Under the pieces are notes generated by a model. The model ran no database searches. It was not told where the DNA came from and saw only the letters and a program-made list of their open reading frames with translations. Positions 56,468 through 64,000 of a stretch of 64,000 nucleotides of DNA are shown here, one piece after another. Position 1 is the stretch's first letter; the number at the start of each line of letters is the position of its first letter. Position numbers and translations under genes: made by a program. Source of the DNA: Zerene cesonia (Eukaryota > Arthropoda > Insecta > Lepidoptera > Pieridae); contig NC_052105.1 of NCBI RefSeq assembly GCF_012273895.1, positions 310,001 to 374,000 on the forward strand, read 5' to 3'.

Positions 56468-59400
56468 TTTTTTCTAATGTATTTGCAATTTGTATAGAAA
56501 AGAAAAAAAGGGTTGCAAAATTTTATATGAACTTCTTAAAAGCAAAGGAAATATACAGTTTGCATACAGCATTATAGTGTAGGAGAATAACGAGAACACC
56601 GGAACGGCTACTGTTTGTCGACTGGGAGGCGTGTAGTGTAAGAGCTGGTAACTGGAGCTGGTAACTGCTTTTTTTACTTTGCCTTTGTACTTATGTCGCT
56701 TCTTACAAGGTTGCCAAAGTGATTGTGCATGTTTATTATTATCTAGTTTTTTAATGTGTGTTATCAAAAATAAACTACGGAATGTGTCTTTGTATGCAGG
56801 ATACTATGAGCGTTCACATAGTGTATTAAAAAGCTATTAGAAATCTTTAAACACTAATTTTGACAATTTGTAATCGACATTATTCACACTTTGTATTAAT
56901 TTTGTTTCATTCTAACAAGACGTTAATCAATTAAATCTATTTTTATGAAATCTTTATTAAAATGTATTTCTTTAAATAAATAAATATTGTCACAGATTCA
57001 TCAGCTCCTAGTCTAGAATAGACAAGATATACAGGGTGAGGGTACAAAGAATCAATCGGCCAAGCTGTTTTCTTTTTCAATCAGTGGCCGTCCCTTGAGG
57101 GCCGGGTGCACAGAGCAGCTTACATGGTTTCGTATTGTTTCTATTACTATACGTTTGACTGAGTAGCTGGCTAAAAAACTGCAGATATTATACAGGATGT
57201 ATTAATTTCAGTAAGTGATTATTTCGATATATACGGACAGTAATTATTTAGTTATAGTTTGTGTTTTTGTATATTTTTACTCAATAAATCATCACTTTTT
57301 TTTGCAATTGGAAATGATCATCTCTAGCAAGTAACAACCTATATTTTATTATATTATTTATTTCGGTTCAAACTAGACGATTCGACACATAATATAACAA
57401 ATAGAGATTCTGACAGAAAATCGGCGACACAAAAAAGGTATATTTATATTCAATTGTATTTACAGCTATTGGTGATATTGATATCTATAGATCTATATCT
57501 CTTTAAAGAGGCTTAAGCCTACTTTACTTTCAGCCATACTATTTTCGAGAGAATCCTCGATTTGAGAATACAATCACGTTCACAAACAAGTATTGCTGAT
57601 GCAGCGTAATATGTCTACTTTCCGATATCATATAAAAAGCAAAAAGTCATCACGCGATCGTTTCTTTATTTGATGACATTTTTGAAGATTTCTTCTTCCT
57701 GATATTTTTTCCCTCGGGGGCGTCAAAAGAAGGATTTTAATAGAATATGTGTTTATTTTTGACACACTCTGTAGCAATACATCTGGCTCGAAGGACCAAT
57801 GTAAGCGTTCTTCTGTGTATTATGCAGTTATTACAATATGAAATCAATAGGCAAGTGAGATTTAAAAGATCAGACTTAAAAAAACTATGTTTAAACTAAA
57901 AATAAATCAGAGATATATATAACTATGGATTTTAATATGTTACATACCTGTTAAATAAGAACCTTGAATTATATATTATATTTTAGCATGCCATAATTTA
58001 CCAAGTTATAAATGAATGTAGAATGTAATATTCAAAGAATTTTAAGTTGTACATTGTAAGGTTTATGAATAATTGCCAAATTTGTTACAAACTGCTTATT
58101 ACATCTGTAACTATATCACCCTTATAAATATTATTTCGCATTTTATTTGTCGCTATTATTACTAGTTAAACTTCTACACTTACCATAGATCCTGAAAACG
58201 AAATCAAGTGAATTATGGGACATCACAATCCTAAATAGTTTGGCTTAAAGGTCTGGTAACCAAGCCATTAAATCTTTATAAAAAAAATGGTTGCCTGTAA
58301 AGTCGGTTTTACGGGCGAAGATTTTACGTGACAACATCTTTTTCTCGGTAGAATATTTATTGATATGAATATTATTAAATTGCACAATAGGAACAAGGAA
58401 TTGAATGAAAATAAGAATTGCACAAATTTTAACTATAGAAAATATATTTTGTTTACTAAAAAGACAGAGACAGAGACACAAGCACGCGCCGATTCAATGC
58501 GCCTAATTCTCTAGTGCTGCGCGCGCGGCGGACCGATCATAGTTCGGTGACTCATCGTAACGTTACCGGGCGTTACACTTTTTCATGAGTGCCTCCGAGC
58601 CGCAACCTAATTTAAGACGTTGTCACGTCAAAAAAACCTACATAGCTGTCACCAACCATCATTAATATTGTTATAAAACGAATGTCGAACACGATTTAAT
58701 TATAAAACTAACAGACATCGCATACAATTTAAAACCACGTAGCCAACTTTCTACCCTGTGGTCACATAGTTTGAAGTCGCAGCAGTTAGAAAATAAATTG
58801 AATATTGGTGGCGGTGTTTTCCGCCAGATTGAGTTATATTTTATCAACGCCGTAAATTTTAACTGGAAGATTGCAGATAGCTGTGCTGTAGTTTGCTGAA
58901 AAATATGGACTGTGTAAATTAATTGACACAGGTTTTTGGAGAGCGGCTCACGATTATCGTTTTGATTGATCGTTTGATTGAGACTCTTTGAACGGATAGG
59001 AAGTAAGATTTTATATACGCTTAAATGAGTCTCTCCTGTCTTCTAAATTAAAAGTTATCGGTTTAGTACTAAATTTGTGTCCTTCCCACATGCAATCTAG
59101 TAGTCAAAATACTTAAGAATTCTACATTCCCCGATCGACTAATATTCAGTTGTGTTTCCACTTCCAAGTAATTAGGATACCTAATATATTATCGTAAATG
59201 TTTTATTGTGCTTTCGACATACTTGTAATTATTTTTTCCATTATCCAAGAAGACCTTGCATGTATGGACGGATGGATGTATGGATGTTTGTTACTCTATC
59301 ACACGAAAAAATTAAAAAGCTTATCGCGTCTGTCTAAAACTTGTTCTAAAGTACAAAGATTTTACTCGATACTAGTTTGATTTCTCGTGCAGGGTTATGT

Positions 59401-60618
59401 CGTTAGAACGTGCAAGAGACAAGGAGACTTACAACAAAAGCAGTTCGGATCTATGTGAAATTTAGTGCAGTAATTCATTTAGGTCTAAGCTAGACCAGCA
59501 CATAGGCTACTAGCTCGTGTACGCGAGTGACATCACGGCTAGCATGAAATATTACGTGTCTCGGGCTATATTGAACAGAAAGATTCCCGCTTCCAAAAGT
59601 GACGTCACACGCATGGAGATCGCAATAGAAACGCGGCCTTAACTTCGGTTGCTATTTGAATGAAATTGACGCGAATTCATTTTATTTATCACCGCCGCAA
59701 ACATTCGCGGGTTTATGCCCCGGCACTGCGAAGAAAGTGAATTTTGATGCGGCTTTTTTATGTGTTTTCGAGCGTTTACAGGCTGTCTTTATCCCCGTTC
59801 TTTGTCTCCCGATGATATTGCCTATTCCGATTTTGCTTACATTTAAGATACGTTATTTGAACGTATCTATTTGTGTTTTATTGGTGGGTTTTTGGGTAAT
59901 TTTGTTAGGACGGAAATCCTAAATGCATTTTATTATTGCGTAAGTTCTTTTTAAATATGAGTTTTTCACATATAGTGATGTTGCGTCGCATTTTGAAATG
60001 TATGTCATAAGCAATGAAATATTCCTTTTTTTCATGATTATAGCTATGTACGAAGTGGAAGAAATCTCGGGGCACAGCTAGTAAATTAAACGTAATGTAA
60101 ACGCAAATGTTAGCATTCGAAGCCCTTTCGGTCGAAATTGTATCTAACTGCTCTACTAATAACTACACTTTTTAAGGGCCGGTAACGAGTGCTTACTAAC
60201 ATAATTGATAAACGATTTTTCCAAAACTTCCCTAAAATAAATAAGTCGTAGTACATAACATTGCACCTAGCCGCCCGAGTTTTCTGGCACCATTTCAATA
60301 CTTGAACTATGCTACGTCAAATTTAGACAAACAACCATTCAGAGTATGAATAAAACATGAAATGGTCGGGCGATCTCCTATAAACCATTACGAACCCTAT
60401 CTCATTGTAATAAGAATTTATTTCCAGTTGCGGGTAATGATGAGTAAGGGTAATGTAATTTTATAGTACATTTTTCAATACGTTATGTACGTTGAGCGCA
60501 ATTTTATAATAACTATATCACATACGGTGCATTTATATGTAAAAGCTGATGAAACGATTTTATATTCTGTTGGAAAGGCATCCGCTTTATACCAGAGTAT
60601 TATGGTTTTATTGAATTA
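56468..60618. other. Intergenic DNA with two CpG-rich patches
   Basis: No gene is supported. CpG-rich patches lie at 58480-58625 and 59515-59780 (see findings). The 88-codon frame at 59656-59922 starts inside the second patch and has a hydrophobic C-terminal half but no recognised family. A Helitron 3' end remnant (GGGGCACAGCTAGT) lies at about 60069-60082. The frame at 56474-56767 has no domain. Confidence 0.45.
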
Positions 60619-60825
60619 TTAGCTTTTCGCCCGTGACTTTATTCGCGAAGTCAAAAGAATTTCCTATTGGAATGCTGTATTTGATATTTCAGTGTGGTAA
60701 AAGTAGCCTATAACGTGAAAGTAGCTGGCTAACTATCTCAAAACACAATCATCATAAAATCACTCTGTTGCGATGTGAATGAAACACAAAAAAACAAACG
60801 CACTTTCACGTTTATAAGTAAAGGA
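60619..60825 (-). mobile_element. Non-autonomous Helitron (minus strand)
   Basis: Minus-strand layout: a TATAAACGTGAAAGTGCG 5' region, then AGCTACTTTCACGTTATAGG, ending at an inverted hairpin (TTCGCCCGTGACTTTATTCG on the + strand) and CTAA (CTAG in intact copies). Similar to 35019-35227. Confidence 0.6.
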
Positions 60826-60880
60826 TGTTGGGATAAATAGTATTTAATTAACGTATATTCGCATTCTTGTGAATTTTGCA
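60826..60880. other. Short spacer between two Helitrons
   Basis: AT-rich, no feature. Confidence 0.7.
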
Positions 60881-61055
60881 TCTACACTAGTGCTATGAAG
60901 AGGAAGAATTTGTATTTTCGTTTGTTTGCTTGTAATGGATAAACTCAAAAACTACTACACCGATTTTGAAAATTCTTTTACCATTAGACACCTACAACTT
61001 TGCTCAGTAACATAGGCTTTATATGTACCACGACAAAGCCAGGGCGAACAGCTAG
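60881..61055 (+). mobile_element. Non-autonomous Helitron (175 bp)
   Basis: Begins TCTACACTAGTGCTATGAAG after a host A and ends GGGCGAACAGCTAG before a host T. The core AAACTACTACACCGATTTTG is typical. No coding capacity. Confidence 0.75.
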
Positions 61056-61435
61056 TACTTAAGTAAATGTTGAACCACTAAACCATTCAATGAACCAACC
61101 TTACAACGAACATTAAGTTCCCTTACACTCGGAATTAACCCTACTGTCTTTGAGCAAAATAGCTTCATATAAATTAACTACCCTACTTGCATAAAGATGA
61201 GCACGATAATCGCCAATGGAGCCCCACTAAAGCTTAAAACGATAATTACTGACGTAAAAGAGCATTAAGCTCTGGTCAGGAACTGGTCGGATTGTAACGA
61301 GATGCCTCGCAAACACGCTATGTTGTGCAACCATACTTAGGCATTTAACAGAATACACGCTGTAAAATTATAATATCAATGAATGAATTGATAATGCTTT
61401 ATTGTGCAAATTGTGTAAATTGGGAAGCTTATAAT
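61056..61435. other. Intergenic DNA, no feature recognised
   Basis: No gene or bounded repeat was seen. Confidence 0.55.
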
Positions 61436-61650
61436 TTGGGTGTCGGGCACGTTTCGGCACGAATTTAATCAGCTCGCACCGGGGAAGGACCCCACAGAAA
61501 ACCAGCGTGAAATAGGAGCATGCTAGTGTGTTTCGTACGGTGAGTGGGCGAGCCGGAGGCCCGTTTCCTTTTCCCTCTTTCCAGTCGCCTTTCCTTATCC
61601 CTTTCCCCTCCAAAGCGTGCAGCGGATTCGTTCATGGAAGCCGCGGAAGG
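61436..61650 (+). repeat. GC-rich interspersed repeat, family G copy 2
   Basis: GGGCACGTTTCGGCACGAAT, AGCTCGCACCGGGGAAGGAC, ACAGAAAACCAGCGTGAAAT, GTGAGTGGGCGAGCCGGAGG and a pyrimidine-rich stretch match 9583-9790 in order. The 62- and 81-codon frames on opposite strands here are explained by the repeat. Confidence 0.65.
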
Positions 61651-61916
61651 AAAACTAATCTGAAGTTAAACAAATACATTTTTACTTCACTAGTTCCATA
61701 TATTTTCGCCTCTTAACGATTTATCGAAACCGATAACTTTATCATAAAGAAAAAGAAAAAATATGGAGAAACTGAAAGCGATGTCTGAATTTTCTATTGT
61801 GCATTTAGAGCTTTAATACTAATGTAGCAATGAATAATTCTCAAAACATAAATCTCGTATTTAGGGATGAGTGCCTTCTCTGGTTTTGTGAACGAGAGCT
61901 GCTATAAGATGTCTTT
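61651..61916. other. Intergenic DNA, no feature recognised
   Basis: AT-rich, no gene seen. Confidence 0.55.
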
Positions 61917-62070
61917 TAGAGTTCCGTACTAACAAAAAAACAGGACCCTATTACTAAGAATTCGCTGTCTGTCTGTCTGTCTATCCGACTGTCTCATGAA
62001 TCGCGATAGACGTATTTCTGATGTATTTCTTTTGCCGCTATAATACAACAGCAAAAGATAAAACCAAAGT
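61917..62070 (+). repeat. LINE-like repeat fragment
   Basis: TTAGAGTTCCGTACTAAC, ACAGGACCCTATTACTAAG, TTCGCTGTCTGTCTGTCTGT and TCTCATGAATCGCGATAGAC form the standard layout of a common lepidopteran repeat. An inverted remnant of the first block lies near 39730. Confidence 0.55.
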
Positions 62071-62612
62071 TAAGCAACGGTAGGCGCGGTGATAAATTGG
62101 ATGGGATTAATTTTTATGCAATTGCTAGTTAGATTATTGGAACAGAATGTTTAATGTCGTGAAGCTGACTCAAGCATCACCTTTTTATGAACATTTTTTG
62201 TTTTTTTTTTATTTTTAAACCTATTAACTCAAATAATATCTAACAGTACACTGTTAGCTACAAGTTTTATAGAGATATTAATCGTCTTGCAAAAAATTAG
62301 AATACTGTTACCCTGTACACGTAAGGATGAAATATTTTATGTAATTTTAAAATAACGATTTGTTTATTTTCTGTACTTCCGTTGAGTATACTAAAATATA
62401 AGACTGTAATCATACAATAAAACTATTAATTTATTATTCCACTATTGGCTATTTATTCTAAAAAACTTACAGTTCTAGTTTTAGGGTATTTTATTTACCT
62501 CTTATTTACAATGAACGTCGTGACGTCATCGTGTGTCATAATACGCACTCACACAGCAAAAACATCGTACACACGGGTCGGCTTGTGGTAGGCCTATTTC
62601 ATACACTACTAA
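62071..62612. other. Intergenic DNA, no gene seen
   Basis: AT-rich. A perfect TGACGTCA lies at 62521-62528. Confidence 0.55.
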
Positions 62613-63170
62613 CTGACCCGGCAAGCGCCGTAGCGCCTTACTCTTATCAATTAGGGGTAAGGGGCTACTCTTATCAAATTAGACGTTGACCGATTTTCAG
62701 ATCTACCCGATATGGACACAAAATTTCATGTGAATCGGTTCCGCCGTTTCGGAGGAGTATAGTTTCTTTTAGAAATTAAAGACTTTTAAACGTGGCCACG
62801 GTCAGTCTCCCCGTGACCACGCTCGCTGTAAAGTGTTCAAAACGTCGGGTAAATAATATAATGAATAAATCGCGTTTAAAATCCGTTAAAAAGTCTTTAA
62901 TTTCTAAATATACTAGTATTTTCTTGTGTTTGATTTTACGAGAGTATTATACATTTAGAAATTAAAGACTTTATTCATTATATTATTCACCCGACGTTTC
63001 GAACACTTTACAGCGAGCGTGGTAACGGGGAGACGAGTTAAAGTCATTTAATTCTAAATGTACAATACTCAATACAAAATATATATGTAAAATACGTAAA
63101 ATCAAACACAAGAAAATACTATGTAGTTTCTTATTGTTACACGAGAATTTTATACATATATAGATTATAA
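62613..63170 (+). repeat. LINE 3'-tail-like repeat, family E copy 2, split by a MITE
   Basis: The first part (62613-62768) has CTGACCCGGCAAGCGCCG, TGACCGATTTTCAGATC, AAAATTTCATGTGAATCGG and CGTTTCGGAGGAGTAT. The rest, ATTGTTACACGAGAATTTTA, resumes at 63133. The sequence between them is the fold-back element 62769-63123, with TAGTTTCTT duplicated at 62760-62768 and 63124-63132. Confidence 0.7.
62769..63123. mobile_element. Composite fold-back MITE, family C (two units head to head)
   Basis: One unit runs 62769-62908. The second, 62914-63121, is bounded by a perfect 27-bp terminal inverted repeat that starts TAGTATTTTCTTGTGTTTG. The cores of the two units, 62805-62869 and 62970-63034, are reverse complements at 62 of 65 positions, so the whole forms one large fold-back. 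TAGTTTCTT flanks the composite on both sides. No coding capacity. Confidence 0.8.
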
Positions 63171-63243
63171 CTCAAACAGTTAGTCCTCTGTTCACATATA
63201 AGCAAAATGCACTATGTATTAATATTGTATGTATTAACTAAGC

Positions 63244-63291
63244 ACTATGTATTAAATAAAATATTACTCAATATTTTATTTAATACATAGT
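63244..63291. repeat. Perfect 22-bp hairpin with a 4-base loop
   Basis: 63244-63265 (starting ACTATGTATTAAAT) is the exact reverse complement of 63270-63291, with loop ACTC. GCACTATGTATTAA also occurs as a direct repeat at 63209-63222 and 63242-63255. No known element was recognised. Confidence 0.85.
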
Positions 63292-64000
63292 ACTATCACT
63301 ATAGTTACCAAAGTATCACACAAATAAGCAACCCAAATATTAGTAAGAAGGACGATTAGTCGTTTGATGTTTTAATATAAACACGTCTTGTGTTTACTTA
63401 ATTTGTGCCCAATCGAAATAAATGTTTACCTTCAGTAACTTTAGCATTTATATCGATATTTAGAGCACTTATTACGTGTCAATAAACGTTGAGTTTTGAT
63501 CTGTGACATCTTATATTCTGTTTACTTTATAATTATAAATGTATCAAAAGATGCTTATTAAAATCATATTATGTATCGATTTTTTACGATTTTGGAATTT
63601 GTATTATTTCAATATTTTGTCAATAGAATGAGAACATCAAAACTCCACGGACAGAATATAGAACTGTTAACTAACAGTTCTAATGATGATCCCTTATACT
63701 TCATATTCTAAAATCTTTAACTGCCAACAAAGCACAACAGACATTAAACACTGGCGGTACATTTCGCGGCGACGTCTCACAAAAAAGGTTTCTTAATCGG
63801 AACAAGCTACATAGATTCAACAAAGAAATTATGACTGACTAAATTATTCCCCGAGCGGCGTTCGTTCGCTCTGAGACAGCTATTAAATTATTTAGATGCG
63901 TCCGTGGAGAATGCGACTTGAGAAGTGGCCTTGAATTATCTTCAACAATGGGACGGATTTACTGTAAATCTTTCTTTAAGAATTTCGGAGTAAACCCGCG
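63292..64000. other. Intergenic DNA at the window end, no gene seen
   Basis: AT-rich until about 63750, then somewhat GC-richer (CTGGCGGTACATTTCGCGG, then CCGAGCGGCGTTCGTTCG). No exon can be supported from what is visible. Confidence 0.5.

Noticed and set aside
61368..61716. Frames of 62 and 81 codons on opposite strands
   Set aside because: They read through repeat family G and have no domain.
1..64000. CRISPR arrays, bacterial operons, rRNA genes
   Set aside because: No regularly spaced identical repeats, no operon-like gene packing and no rRNA sequence; the window is intron-containing animal DNA.

Overview
This window is AT-rich, intron-rich animal DNA. The repeat content points to a moth or butterfly (Lepidoptera): short non-autonomous Helitrons ending in a GC hairpin plus CTAG, two tRNA-derived SINE families, LINE 3' tails of a type common in lepidopteran genomes, and a fold-back MITE family. 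No bacterial, viral or organellar gene organisation was seen.

Only one real gene is supported. It lies on the + strand from 11930 to 26120 and encodes the two Ig domains and C-terminal tail of a Dpr (defective proboscis extension response) cell-surface protein. Dprs are neuronal Ig-superfamily receptors that pair with DIP proteins during synaptic partner choice. Six exons splice together in one continuous frame (815 nt, 271 residues counting a split first codon, then TGA): 11930-12075, 15445-15655, 19755-19796, 23221-23338, 24530-24717 and 26011-26120. Ig1 is built by the first two exons and Ig2 by exons 4 and 5. The last exon supplies a short hydrophobic tail that looks like a GPI-anchor signal. 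The 42-nt third exon has the same phase at both ends and can be skipped without a frameshift, so it may be an optional linker between the Ig domains. The exon or exons carrying the start codon and signal peptide were not found with confidence and may lie upstream of the window. A 1000-N assembly gap (19834-20833) sits just after the 42-nt exon.

Layout: 1-11929 is upstream intergenic or first-intron DNA, with one SINE, one MITE, a GC-rich repeat near 9.6 kb and a CpG-rich patch near 10.6 kb. 11930-26120 holds the Dpr exons, with introns carrying Helitrons, MITEs and SINEs. 26121 to about 27560 is the probable 3' UTR. From there to 64000 (about 36 kb) no convincing gene was seen. That part is repeat-dense between 38 and 57 kb, where most copies of one roughly 300-bp SINE family lie, and it ends with a composite fold-back MITE inserted into a LINE tail and a perfect 22-bp hairpin.

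The listed open reading frames outside the Dpr exons are short, lack recognisable domains and are mostly chance frames or repeat-derived. No new multi-gene system was found. The points most worth checking are the candidate cassette microexon, the composite MITE, an apparent excess of perfect TGACGTCA palindromes, and several long perfect hairpins.
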